Positions 7,801 through 15,092 of a DNA stretch of 18,142 nucleotides are shown here, in pieces. The stretch lies in the NCBI GenBank assembly GCA_002331025.1, contig DCYG01000029.1:1-18142 (forward strand). Reading direction: 5' to 3'. How positions within the stretch are numbered: the first letter of the stretch is position 1; each line of letters starts with the position of its first letter. Made by a program: the position numbers and the translations under genes. Origin of the DNA: Firmicutes bacterium UBA2116. Lineage in GTDB: Bacteria; Bacillota; Clostridia; Tissierellales; Sedimentibacteraceae. Under the pieces are notes generated by a model. That model made no database searches. It was not told the origin of the DNA and saw only the letters and a program-made list of their open reading frames with translations.

Positions 7801-9210
7801 CTCTGCAAATTCCTGTACGGTCATTTCCAATGATTTAGCAAATGTTTCAATAAATGATCCGCAGCCGGAGGAGCAAGCTTCATTGAGCATAATAGAATCT
7901 ATAACTCCATCCTTGATAATCATGCTCTTCATGTCCTGTCCGCCAATATCGATTATAAAGTCAACACCGTTTAAGAAAAAGTCAGCTGCCTTGTAGTGTG
8001 CCACTGTTTCTATTTCGCTGACATCAACATTAAGTGCTGCCTTAATTAAGTGCTCTCCGTAACCGGTTACGGCAGTATATGCAATTTTTATACCTTCATG
8101 TAATTGCGAATAGAGCAATTTAACTGCTCTTACGGCAGAATTTAAAGGATTTCCTTCATTGCTGAAATAATATGAATATAATAATTCACCCTTATCTGTA
8201 ATCAGGGCAAGCTTAGTTGTTGTAGAGCCGGCATCGATTCCTAAGAAAGCAGGACCCTCATAGTCTTCAATGTTCTTTTTAATTGCATTATGTTGATTAT
8301 GTCTTGAAAGAAATTTATTATATTCCTCTTCTGATTCAAATAACGGCTCTAAGTCTTTTTTTCTATATTCAATATTTGAATTGTTAATTGTGTTATTGAT
8401 TCTGTTATAAAAATCATTAAAGCTTATTTCTTTATTTTCTTCTGACATCAGAGCAGCGCCTATAGCCACATAATAATTTGCATCTTCAGGACATATAGAG
8501 TTTTTTTCATTGAGTTCTAATGTCTCTTTAAATCTCTCCCTAAGCTCAGACAAGAAAAACAAAGGACCTCCTAAAAAGGCAACATTACCTTTTATAGGTC
8601 TACCCTGAGCAAGTCCACTAATTGTTTGATTTACAACTGCCTGAAATATAGAAGCTGCTATATCCTCCTGCCTTGCTCCTTCGTTTAAAAGTGGCTGAAT
8701 ATCCGACTTTGCAAATACGCCGCAGCGTGATGCGATTGGATATATTGTTTTGTGTTTTTTAGATAATTCATTCAGACCGGCAGCATCTGTCTTCATTAAA
8801 ACAGCCATTTGATCTATAAAAGCTCCCGTACCTCCTGCGCAGGAACCATTCATACGCTGCTCCAGATTCCCCGACAAATAAGTTATTTTAGCGTCCTCAC
8901 CGCCTAATTCAATAACAACATCTGTATCGGGAATATATTGTTCGATTGCTTTCGTTGATGCGGCAACTTCTTGTACAAACGTAATTCCTAAATATTTTGA
9001 CACATCAATAGCACCAGATCCGGTGACGCTTATTTTTATCCGGCTGTCCTTAAGTTTGTCATATGAATTTTTAATAATTTCCGCAACGGTATTTCTTATG
9101 TCTGAATAGTGTCTCTCATATTGCTTATGCACTAAGTTTTTGAAATCATCTATTACCGCAATTTTTACTGTTGTAGAACCAATGTCAAGTCCTATCAGGT
9201 ATTTTTTCAT
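4888..9210 (-). CDS. Large fused 2-hydroxyacyl-CoA dehydratase activase-type Fe-S protein
   Basis: A 1440-residue cytoplasmic protein with two tandem ASKHA-fold activase modules (BadF/BcrA/HgdC type), then a Cys-containing linker and a dehydratase-like C-terminal half (DUF2229 and HgdB/D-component-like regions). Module 1 has the phosphate loop DIGSTTVK (9-16) and cysteines C124 and C163. Module 2 has DAGSTTTK (326-333) and C446 and C485. In characterised activases two such cysteines per subunit hold one [4Fe-4S] cluster across the dimer. A CxxCxxxC set (C607, C610, C614) with C633 follows. The later half has C726, C751, C936, C1061 and C1095, candidate cluster ligands. Activases use ATP to inject electrons into dehydratases or related double-cubane proteins; the substrate here is unknown and no dehydratase subunits are adjacent. 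ATG 9210 follows GGAGG at 5 nt. The gene is monocistronic. Confidence 0.9.
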   Translation of the reverse strand: MKKYLIGLDIGSTTVKIAVIDDFKNLVHKQYERHYSDIRNTVAEIIKNSYDKLKDSRIKISVTGSGAIDVSKYLGITFVQEVAASTKAIEQYIPDTDVVIELGGEDAKITYLSGNLEQRMNGSCAGGTGAFIDQMAVLMKTDAAGLNELSKKHKTIYPIASRCGVFAKSDIQPLLNEGARQEDIAASIFQAVVNQTISGLAQGRPIKGNVAFLGGPLFFLSELRERFKETLELNEKNSICPEDANYYVAIGAALMSEENKEISFNDFYNRINNTINNSNIEYRKKDLEPLFESEEEYNKFLSRHNQHNAIKKNIEDYEGPAFLGIDAGSTTTKLALITDKGELLYSYYFSNEGNPLNSAVRAVKLLYSQLHEGIKIAYTAVTGYGEHLIKAALNVDVSEIETVAHYKAADFFLNGVDFIIDIGGQDMKSMIIKDGVIDSIMLNEACSSGCGSFIETFAKSLEMTVQEFAEEAIFSKNPVDLGTRCTVFMNSKVKQAQREGATLSDISAGISYSVIKNALFKVIRLKSLDSLGEKVVVQGGTFYNNSVLRAFELITGREVVRPDIAGIMGAFGAAIIAQNQYDGEKESTFVSIDQLDNFSFDTSMERCGLCTNNCLLTINKFSDGRYFVSGNRCERGAEKYIHVEKKEPLPNLYKYKYKRVFDYKPLSVKDAKRGLIGIPRVLNMYEDYPFWFTFFNELGYRVVLSGMSSKKIYELGMGTIPSESVCYPGKIAHGHIVDLLNKKVPKIFYPCISYNIKEDENAGNHYNCPVVVSYPESIEANIDLSNIKFYKPFLNLNDRERLIQKLYREIGASEDLAYEEINNAVNKAYDELLNYKDDVKKEGLRAIEYIKKNNKKGIVLAGRPYHVDPEINHGIPEMIEGYGIVVLSEDSLEKAQIERPLRVIDQWSYHTRLYSAATYVSNTDYLELVQLNSFGCGLDAVTTDQVNEILTKNNKIYTVIKIDEITNLGAIRIRIRSLLASIEERDRTGIVHIKRPSSFEKIEFTKEMKKKHTILVPQMSPIHFQFIETAANFTGYKMVVLPAVDKKAVDAGLRVVNNDACYPSIIVIGQLINALESGKYDLNNVSLMISQTGGGCRATNYIGFIRKALKDLGYGHIPVISFNLVGLEKHSGFKLTASFLHRLAISMVIGDTLMRTTYRTRPYEKIKGSVDEMYKKWVQASYNVIESGGYKKFRNLINNIVNDFDNIELNDGIVKPKVGIVGEILVKFHPNANNDVFSLLEEEGAEVVVPDLLDFFSYTTLNGVIKYDELLTGSKKDKFISATIVKIIDKYKKPSVDAFKNSKRFLTPSNILELAHKAQKFLSLANQSGEGWFLTAEMIELLDSGVNNILCLQPFACLPNHITGKGMIKKLKDAYPMSNIVPIDYDAGISEVNQINRIKLMLTNAVRNMRQNEENSSISLREIEEDANISYEMNISEQEI

Positions 9211-9219
9211 AATTCCTCC

Positions 9220-9271
9220 AAAGCTATTAAAGCTTTAAAAAAATCTTCGACCTCCCTTATGAAAAGTCGAA
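9220..9271 (-). promoter_or_regulatory. Leader hairpin with U-tract: possible attenuator before the activase gene
   Basis: Read on the minus strand, TTCGAC (9271-9266) pairs with GTCGAA (9251-9246), and the inner bases can continue the stem through U-A, C-G and G-U pairs to an AUAA loop. Two bases later come seven T (9243-9237), the form of an intrinsic terminator. A second hairpin, AAAGCT-loop-AGCTTT (9236-9220), then abuts the Shine-Dalgarno. Together they could control read-through or initiation. No T-box or known riboswitch signature is seen. Confidence 0.4.
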
Positions 9272-9340
9272 TACACATCTCTCATTGAATACATAACAAG
9301 TATATTATGCAAGGAGCATTATTATTTAATAATTTAATAT

Positions 9341-9368
9341 ATTATACCACTTTTATACATAAAATCAA
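9341..9368 (-). promoter_or_regulatory. Probable promoter of the activase gene
   Basis: On the minus strand TTGATT (9368-9363), a 16-bp spacer and a perfect TATAAT (9346-9341) fit sigma-A. The start would be near 9334, giving a ~125-nt leader that contains the terminator-like hairpin. Confidence 0.55.
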
Positions 9369-9429
9369 CTTAAATAAATCTTAAGATGATAAAGTCAAAC
9401 AGTTGAAATTTATCATAATATAGTATATT

Positions 9430-9503
9430 TTGCATTAATAAAATATGTGCAACTATAAAATATATGACATTAAATTCAACAAAAGTTAATAGTTTATTAT
9501 AAA
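9430..9503 (+). promoter_or_regulatory. Candidate promoter region of the liv operon
   Basis: Two weak sigma-A-like pairs are visible: TTGCAT (9430-9435), 18 bp, TATAAA (9454-9459); and TTCAAC (9475-9480), 17 bp, TATAAA (9498-9503). I cannot choose between them. Beyond these, the 9369-9539 stretch is AT-rich and shows nothing else convincing. Confidence 0.35.
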
Positions 9504-9550
9504 TAAATGTTTGTACAAAAAGCAGCAGATTTATAAATTAGGAGGAAGCG

Positions 9551-10717
9551 ATGAAAAAAAATGTATTATTGATAGTCAGTTTATTATTGATTTTTGCGAT
9601 GATGCTTACAGCTTGCGGTGGTTCCGGAACGTCTAAAGCCGCAGGTGACACAATCAAAATAGGTTGGATCGGTTCGTTAACAGGGGACCAGGCAGTTTGG
9701 GGAACATGTGAAAGCAATACTGTAAAAATGTTGATTGAGGAAGTAAATGCGAAGGGAGGACTACTGGGCAAGCAAGTTGAAGGCATTTATTATGACACAA
9801 AAGGAGATGCAGCTGAGGCTGTAAATGCCGTAAAAAGACTAATCACTCAGGACGGTGTAGTTGCAATACTAGGACCAAATGCAAGCGGGCAGGCAATTTC
9901 AATTTCTGCAGTTCTTGAGCAATACAAAGTTCCTGATATTGCAACAGTTGCCACAAATCCAAAGGTTACTGTAGGGGATGACGGAAATGTTAAGCCATAT
10001 AATTTCAGGGTTTGTTTCATTGATCCATATCAAGGCGCAGTTGCCGCAGGTTATGCATATGACAGATTAGGATTAAAAAATGCTGCCATACTGTATGACG
10101 TTGCAAGTGACTATTCACAAGGATTTACAGAGTTCTTTGAAAAAACATTTATAGAAAAAGGCGGTAAAATAGTGGCAAAAGAGGGTTTCAAAGAAGGAGA
10201 TGTTGATTTCAGACCTCAGCTCAGTAAAATTAAAGATGCAAAACCGGATTTGATTTTGATGCCTTATTATTACAAGGAGGTTGCATTAAGTGCCAATCAG
10301 GCACGTGATCTTGGAATTAATGCAACACTTATAGGCGGTGACGGATGGCCATCAGAACAGCTGATGGAGATGGCTGCAAAATCAATTGAAGGCAGCTATG
10401 TAGTAAACCATTTAGACTTTAATGACCCTGAAGTTAAGCCGTTACAGGAAGCATACAGGGCAAAATACAACCTTCCGATGGAATTAAACGGATACATGGC
10501 ACATGATGCATTCAAGCTGTTAGAAGCTGCCATCATTGATGCAAGCTCCGCAGATCCTGAGAAAATAACAGAATCATTGACAAAAGTTACTGTAGAAGGC
10601 GTAACCGGAACTATAAAATTAAGTGAAGAAGACCATAATCCTGTTGGAAAGCAAGCTGCAATAGTTAAAATTGAAAATGCTGACTATATATTCCAAGAAA
10701 AATATGGCTTGCAATAA
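9551..10717 (+). CDS. livJ: Branched-chain amino acid ABC transporter, substrate-binding lipoprotein
   Basis: Extracellular binding component of a HAAT-family transporter (Peripla_BP_6 fold). The N-terminus is a lipoprotein signal peptide with lipobox LTAC and C22, then a Gly/Ser linker, as usual for a Gram-positive binding protein tethered to the membrane. The mature part starts with IKIGWIGSLTGDQAVWG, the typical first strand and ligand loop of the family, and continues with LLGKQVEGIYYDTKGD and AILGPNASGQA, all family hallmarks. Length (388 aa) is normal. ATG 9551 follows TAGGAGGAAG. It heads livJHMGF; the hairpin and repeat after it probably let it be made in excess over the membrane parts. 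The ligand may be leucine, isoleucine or valine, but family members also bind other amino acids, amides or urea, so specificity is inferred. Confidence 0.93.
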   Translation: MKKNVLLIVSLLLIFAMMLTACGGSGTSKAAGDTIKIGWIGSLTGDQAVWGTCESNTVKMLIEEVNAKGGLLGKQVEGIYYDTKGDAAEAVNAVKRLITQDGVVAILGPNASGQAISISAVLEQYKVPDIATVATNPKVTVGDDGNVKPYNFRVCFIDPYQGAVAAGYAYDRLGLKNAAILYDVASDYSQGFTEFFEKTFIEKGGKIVAKEGFKEGDVDFRPQLSKIKDAKPDLILMPYYYKEVALSANQARDLGINATLIGGDGWPSEQLMEMAAKSIEGSYVVNHLDFNDPEVKPLQEAYRAKYNLPMELNGYMAHDAFKLLEAAIIDASSADPEKITESLTKVTVEGVTGTIKLSEEDHNPVGKQAAIVKIENADYIFQEKYGLQ

Positions 10718-10748
10718 TATCTTTCATCTTGGAGGTTTAGATATCAAC

Positions 10749-10773
10749 TTAAGGCGGGTTTACCCCGCCTTAA
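10749..10773 (+). terminator. Perfect hairpin between livJ and livH (partial terminator or mRNA stabiliser)
   Basis: TTAAGGCGGG (10749-10758) pairs perfectly with CCCGCCTTAA (10764-10773) around TTTAC. There is no T-tract after it, so it is probably a 3' stabilising stem for livJ mRNA or an inefficient terminator rather than a full stop. Confidence 0.6.
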
Positions 10774-10801
10774 TGTTACTGAAAAAGAATATTTTAGACA
10801 C

Positions 10802-10879
10802 TGTTATTCTGAGGGCATAGCCCGAAGAATCTCATCATTTCAACTACTATGAGATTCTTCGCTATCTCTCAGGATGACA
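10802..10879. repeat. 78-bp palindromic dispersed repeat between livJ and livH
   Basis: Inner arms CGAAGAATCTCAT (10823-10835) and ATGAGATTCTTCG (10849-10861) are perfect complements around a 13-nt loop. Outer arms TGTTATTCTGAG (10802-10813) and CTCAGGATGACA (10868-10879) pair with two G-U positions. The motif resembles the TGTCATTCTGAG...GAAGAATCTC palindromes I know as intergenic repeats in many bacteria. It ends just before the livH ribosome site. Copy number in this genome cannot be judged from one copy. Confidence 0.7.
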
Positions 10880-10895
10880 CAAACGGAGGGAACAA

Positions 10896-11780
10896 ATGAG
10901 TGAACTATTTTTACAGCAGATTATAAACGGATTATCCATAGGAAGTGTTTATGCTTTGATGGCAGTGGGATATTCCCTCGTGTACAGCATAATGAATTTT
11001 TCAAACTTTGCTCATGGCGGAGTAATAATGATAGGAGCTTATATAGGATATTTTAGTTTAACTTTTTTAAAAGTACCGTTTTTTATAGCATTTTTATTAT
11101 CTGCATTTGGTTCAGGTATTCTTGCCGTAGTAATGGAAAAAATCGTATACAGACCTTTAAGAAAAAGGAATGCTCCTTTTCTTTATTTCATTATATCTGC
11201 CATGGGAGCTTCAATATTTTTAGAGAATGTGGTTATTGCTTCACCTATAGGGCCGACATTCAGATCTTATCCGACTGTTTTTTCATCTGAACCCATTATG
11301 CTTGGAAATGTTGCATTGGGCAGGATTGATTTATTGATGTTTGTGATATCTGCAATAAGTTTAATGGTATTGGTGTATATTATTGAGAAAACAAAGATAG
11401 GACTTTCAATAAGAGCTACATCATACAGCATAAAAGGAAGTACATTGATGGGTGTAAATGTAGATAAGGTTATTTTTATTATTTTTGTATTAGGTGGATT
11501 ATTGGCGGGTCTTGCAGGGATGCTTTTTGGAATGAGGTACACAGTTTATCCGCAGATAGGAAATATAACCACAAAATCATTTATAGCTGCTGTTTTTGGT
11601 GGTTTGGGAAGCCTGCCGGGGGCGGTTATAGGTTCCGTTCTCTTAGGACTTATAGAGACTATGGTATCCGGATATTTGTCATCACAATACAGAGATTTGA
11701 TTGCTTTTGCACTTTTAATATTAGTTCTTGTAGTAAAACCTACGGGATTGATGGGTAAGACAACAGAAGATAAGGCATAG
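10896..11780 (+). CDS. livH: Branched-chain amino acid ABC transporter, permease LivH
   Basis: One of the two integral membrane subunits forming the translocation channel. The 294-residue protein is very hydrophobic, with about eight predicted membrane helices. It carries the conserved LivH opening, SIGSVYALMAVGYSLVYSIMN, followed by FAHGG, and a late segment with FGGLGSLPGAVIGS that corresponds to the cytoplasmic coupling region for the ATPases. ATG 10896 follows GGAGGGAAC. It is 178 nt after livJ, separated by a hairpin and a palindromic repeat, and 9 nt before livM, so translation with livM is tightly linked. Confidence 0.95.
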   Translation: MSELFLQQIINGLSIGSVYALMAVGYSLVYSIMNFSNFAHGGVIMIGAYIGYFSLTFLKVPFFIAFLLSAFGSGILAVVMEKIVYRPLRKRNAPFLYFIISAMGASIFLENVVIASPIGPTFRSYPTVFSSEPIMLGNVALGRIDLLMFVISAISLMVLVYIIEKTKIGLSIRATSYSIKGSTLMGVNVDKVIFIIFVLGGLLAGLAGMLFGMRYTVYPQIGNITTKSFIAAVFGGLGSLPGAVIGSVLLGLIETMVSGYLSSQYRDLIAFALLILVLVVKPTGLMGKTTEDKA

Positions 11781-11789
11781 GAGGTTATC

Positions 11790-12698
11790 ATGAGTTGGGA
11801 TTATGTATCAGGAATATTAATATTGTCAGGCATAAACTTAATGACCGTTCTTGGATTGTCTTTGCTGACGGGATTTACCGGCTTATTTTCATTCGGACAT
11901 GCAGGCTTTATGGCAATAGGAGCATATATGGCTGCCTCAATGACAATGAAATACGGAATACCTTTTTTTATTGCATTGTTGATTGGCGGCATATCAGCCA
12001 TGCTCGTCAGCCTGGTCATCGGTAGACTAACATTGAATTTAAAAGGAGATTATTTCTGTATTGCCACTTTAGGCTTCGGTGAGGCGACGAGATTAATATT
12101 GGATAATGTACAGTATTTCGGGGGAGCAAGAGGTCTTTCGAGTATACCTACACAAGGTACAACCACATTATTCAATGTTATTATTATAAATATTGCTGCG
12201 GTGTTTGTCTTGGTATCAATCATCAGATCAAGGCACGGAAGAAACATGGTGGCAATCAGAGAAGAGGAACTTGCCGCACAGACTGTTGGAATAAATATAT
12301 TTAAATATAAAATGATGGCCCTCGCCATAAGCGCATTGTATGCAGGGATATCAGGGGGGCTGCTGGCACATTATTTAGGGTACATTCAGCCTATTATGTT
12401 TAAAATGGTGAAATCAACAGAGCTTACAATTATAGTAATATTCGGTGGATTAGGCAGTGTATCGGGAAGTGTAATCGGCACGATACTCCTTACATTCCTG
12501 CCGGAAATTTTAAGAAGCTTCTACAATTGGAGATTAGTAATCTACGGTGCGGCAGTTATATTGATTATGATTACAAGACCGCAGGGTTTAATGGGAGGCA
12601 GGGAATTCAGCATAAAATCTATTATAAAGTCAGCTAAAAAATTTATAAACTTCGTCAGACAAAGAATACAAAACAAGAAAGAGGAGGTAAAATCATGA
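11790..12698 (+). CDS. livM: Branched-chain amino acid ABC transporter, permease LivM
   Basis: Second membrane subunit, partner of LivH. It has 302 residues with multiple hydrophobic helices and the family segment GLSLLTGFTGLFSFGHAGFM near the N-terminus, GDYFCIATLGFGEATRL in the middle, and the coupling segment IFGGLGSVSGSVIGT near residues 220-235. The C-terminus is a short lysine-rich cytoplasmic tail. This is at the short end for LivM: some Gram-negative homologues are longer. The ribosome site GGAGG overlaps the livH stop, and the stop codon overlaps the livG start in ATGA. Confidence 0.95.
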   Translation: MSWDYVSGILILSGINLMTVLGLSLLTGFTGLFSFGHAGFMAIGAYMAASMTMKYGIPFFIALLIGGISAMLVSLVIGRLTLNLKGDYFCIATLGFGEATRLILDNVQYFGGARGLSSIPTQGTTTLFNVIIINIAAVFVLVSIIRSRHGRNMVAIREEELAAQTVGINIFKYKMMALAISALYAGISGGLLAHYLGYIQPIMFKMVKSTELTIIVIFGGLGSVSGSVIGTILLTFLPEILRSFYNWRLVIYGAAVILIMITRPQGLMGGREFSIKSIIKSAKKFINFVRQRIQNKKEEVKS

Positions 12699-13477
12699 AT
12701 GTGCTTTCTCTTAATAACGTAACAAAAAGATTTGGAGGCCTTACCGCTGTTGATAATGTAAGCTTTCATATTGGAAAAGGAGAAATTTTCGGTTTGATTG
12801 GTCCTAACGGTGCGGGGAAAACAACAATTTTCAATTTAATTACGGCCATATATTCAATAACTGAGGGAGAAATATATTACAATGATAAGAAGCTTCAAAG
12901 TAAAAAACCTTATGAAATAGCAAATATGGGAATAACAAGAACATTTCAAAATATAAGACTGTTTAAAAAGCTTACCGCATATGAAAATGTGTTGACGGCA
13001 TGCCATAAGTCCGCTGATTATAATATATTCAGTTCAATAATGAGAATAGGAAAATTTAAGCTTCAGGAAAGAAATTTAAAAAATAAAACGGACGAGTTGT
13101 TAAAATTGATGGGGTTATGGGATTATAAGGACATAGTAGCTTCAAATTTACCGTATGGTCTTCAAAGAAAGCTTGAAATAGCAAGAGCTCTTGCATTAGA
13201 TCCTGAATTGCTGCTCCTTGATGAGCCTGCTGCAGGTATGAATCCCGAAGAAACAATACATCTTATGGAATTAATAAAAGAAATAAGAGATAAATTCGAT
13301 TTAACTGTATTAATTATAGAGCATCACATGGATTTAATAATGGGTGTATGCGATAGAATTTTTGTACTTAATTTTGGTATTCCTCTTGCCCTTGGAACAC
13401 CAAAGGAAATTCAGGAAAACAAAAAAGTTATTGAAGCCTATTTGGGGAAAGAGGAGAAGACATATGCTGAAGGTTAA
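12695..13477 (+). CDS. livG: Branched-chain amino acid ABC transporter, ATPase LivG
   Basis: Cytoplasmic ATP-hydrolysing subunit, 260 residues. Walker A is GPNGAGKTT (36-44), the Q-loop lies in TRTFQNIRLF (81-90), the family signature is the degenerate LPYGLQRKLE (152-161) typical of LivG rather than LSGGQ, Walker B is ELLLLDEP (171-178), and the switch histidine is H210. It works with LivF as a heterodimer under LivH/LivM. The start overlaps the livM stop by 4 nt (ATGA), with GAGGAGG just upstream. It overlaps livF by 14 nt. Confidence 0.96.
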   Translation: MNVLSLNNVTKRFGGLTAVDNVSFHIGKGEIFGLIGPNGAGKTTIFNLITAIYSITEGEIYYNDKKLQSKKPYEIANMGITRTFQNIRLFKKLTAYENVLTACHKSADYNIFSSIMRIGKFKLQERNLKNKTDELLKLMGLWDYKDIVASNLPYGLQRKLEIARALALDPELLLLDEPAAGMNPEETIHLMELIKEIRDKFDLTVLIIEHHMDLIMGVCDRIFVLNFGIPLALGTPKEIQENKKVIEAYLGKEEKTYAEG

Positions 13478-14189
13478 TAATTTGAATGTATTTTACGGAG
13501 GTATTCATGCTTTAAAGGGAGTATCCCTGAATGTTTCAAAAGGGCAGATAGTTTCTATAATCGGTTCAAACGGAGCAGGCAAGTCCACATTGATAAACTC
13601 TGTAAGCGGTATAGTTAAATACAAGGAAGGCGAAATATTTTACAAGGGAGAAAAGCTTTCAAAACAAGCGCACAAAATAGTAAAGGCCGGTATATGTCAG
13701 GTTCCTGAAGGAAGAATAATATTTGCCAATCTGACTGTTATGGAGAATCTTAGAATGGGTTCCTTTCTTAGAAATGATACAAATGGAATAGACAAGGATT
13801 TAAACAGAATATTTGATCTTTTCCCTATATTAAAGGAAAGAGAAAAGCAAATAGCGGGAACACTTTCGGGCGGAGAACAGCAAATGCTTGCAATGGGAAG
13901 GGGCTTGATGTCCAATCCCGATTTAATATTGCTTGATGAGCCGTCTCTTGGACTTGCTCCTTTATTAATAAACACAATATTTGATATAATTATTGAAATA
14001 AAAAATATGGGTAAAACAATATTATTGGTTGAACAAAATGCTTTTAAGGCACTATCCATAGCCGACTATGCCTATGTGCTGGAGCAAGGTGTTATAACTA
14101 TGGAGGGTAATGCCAATGAGCTTATAAAAAATGAAAAGATAAAGGAAGCTTATCTGGGAAAGAAAAACGTTGCTTTTATTTCCATATGA
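13464..14189 (+). CDS. livF: Branched-chain amino acid ABC transporter, ATPase LivF
   Basis: Second ATPase subunit, 241 residues. Walker A GSNGAGKST (34-42), CQVPEGRIIFANLTVMENL around 78-96 (Q-loop region typical of LivF), signature LSGGE (134-138), Walker B LILLDEP (154-160), followed by SLGLAP. The start is the ATG at 13464 after GAGGAGA. A longer in-frame reading from 13344 lies entirely inside livG and adds 40 residues foreign to the family, so it is rejected. This completes a five-gene transporter. A gap of 39 nt leads to the metallo-hydrolase gene with no terminator, so read-through is likely. Confidence 0.95.
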   Translation: MLKVNNLNVFYGGIHALKGVSLNVSKGQIVSIIGSNGAGKSTLINSVSGIVKYKEGEIFYKGEKLSKQAHKIVKAGICQVPEGRIIFANLTVMENLRMGSFLRNDTNGIDKDLNRIFDLFPILKEREKQIAGTLSGGEQQMLAMGRGLMSNPDLILLDEPSLGLAPLLINTIFDIIIEIKNMGKTILLVEQNAFKALSIADYAYVLEQGVITMEGNANELIKNEKIKEAYLGKKNVAFISI

Positions 14190-14228
14190 AGTTATTATAT
14201 AGTTAAAATTGAAAGGACGGTGGCTGAA

Positions 14229-14906
14229 ATGAAACTTACTTATTTAGGACACGCGGCTGTAATAATTGAAGAGGGAAAATTTAAGGGTATTATAGACCCG
14301 TTTATATCAGGAAATCCACTTGCAAATATTAATTTGGATGAATTATCGGATGTTACTCATATTTTTGTAACACACGGACATGGGGATCATATAGGAGATA
14401 CTGTTGATATAGCTAAGCAAAGTGGAGCTTTAGTTATAGCAAATGCTGAGATCTCCGCATATCTTAGTAATTTTAATATAAAAACACATGCAATGCATAT
14501 CGGAGGACGAACGAAGTTTGATTTTGGTATCGTAAAAATGACCAACGCATTGCACGGTTCAGGTATATCTGACAACGGCAATATGATATACGGCGGTAAC
14601 CCCGGCGGATTTATAATACATATAAACAGCAACAAGGTATATCATGCAGGAGATACAGGACTTACACTTGACATGAAATTATTAGAGGATGAAAACATAG
14701 ATGTTGCTTTCCTGCCTATAGGAGGAAATTACACTATGGATATTGATGATGCAGTTAAAGCAGTAGATTTCATTAAGCCGAAAACGGTTATTCCGTTCCA
14801 TTATAATACATTTGATTTAATTAAAGCAAATCCGGAAGAATTTAAAAACAAAGTAAAATTATCCAATGTGGAAATATTAAATATAAATGAAAGTGTTTTC
14901 ATTTAG
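14229..14906 (+). CDS. UPF0173-type metal-dependent hydrolase (metallo-beta-lactamase fold)
   Basis: A 225-residue single-domain cytoplasmic protein of the YtkL/UPF0173 group. It begins MKLTYLGHA, as this group does, and carries the metal-binding THGHGDH motif (H49, H51, D53, H54), H109 in ALHG, HAGDT (139-143) with D142, and H191 in FHYN: a complete set for two metal ions. The substrate is unknown. ATG 14229 is chosen over the in-frame GTG at 14220, which is only about 2 nt from AAAGGA; the ATG lies at 11 nt. It follows livF by 39 nt and is probably the last gene of the liv transcript, though no strong terminator follows. Confidence 0.88.
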   Translation: MKLTYLGHAAVIIEEGKFKGIIDPFISGNPLANINLDELSDVTHIFVTHGHGDHIGDTVDIAKQSGALVIANAEISAYLSNFNIKTHAMHIGGRTKFDFGIVKMTNALHGSGISDNGNMIYGGNPGGFIIHINSNKVYHAGDTGLTLDMKLLEDENIDVAFLPIGGNYTMDIDDAVKAVDFIKPKTVIPFHYNTFDLIKANPEEFKNKVKLSNVEILNINESVFI

Positions 14907-14924
14907 AAATTATCGACACATGTG

Positions 14925-14953
14925 TTGAATTGAAAAATTCCTTATGATATAAT
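14925..14953 (+). promoter_or_regulatory. Probable promoter of the PII-like gene
   Basis: TTGAAT (14925-14930), a 17-bp spacer and a perfect TATAAT (14948-14953) fit sigma-A. The start would be near 14960, so the repeat element just downstream would lie in the 5' leader. A second TATAAT at 15018-15023 has no recognisable -35. Confidence 0.55.
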
Positions 14954-15023
14954 ACATATATCATACCATCGCCTCGGCAATGCAAGCGAGCTTGCGCTGC
15001 ACTCGGCTCAGATATGATATAAT
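14943..15023. repeat. GC-rich palindromic repeat element flanked by TATGATATAAT direct repeats
   Basis: TATGATATAAT occurs at 14943-14953 and 15013-15023. Between them ATATCATA (14958-14965) is the inverse of TATGATAT (15013-15020), enclosing a GC-rich core with GCAAGC-GA-GCTTGC (14982-14995) and two CTCGGC copies. The core composition differs sharply from the flanking DNA. The layout suggests a small inserted repeat with target duplication or a REP-like stem; which one is open. Confidence 0.5.
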
Positions 15024-15092
15024 GAATGCGACTAATGATACAAAGATAAAATCAGAAACTCAGGACTAAATAATGGGAGGTTTTATGCTTTA

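Noticed and set aside
7682..7996. 104-codon plus-strand frame inside the activase gene
   Set aside because: Antisense to the conserved second activase module; no start signal and no recognisable product.
9211..9334. T-box or known riboswitch in the activase leader
   Set aside because: No T-box AGGGTGG core or other known sensor motif is present; only the terminator-like stem is supported.
10802..10879. The palindromic repeat as a CRISPR repeat
   Set aside because: There is a single copy with no regular spacers or cas genes.
13344..13463. 40-residue N-terminal extension of livF
   Set aside because: It is out of frame within livG, unlike any LivF N-terminus, and a good ribosome site precedes the ATG at 13464.
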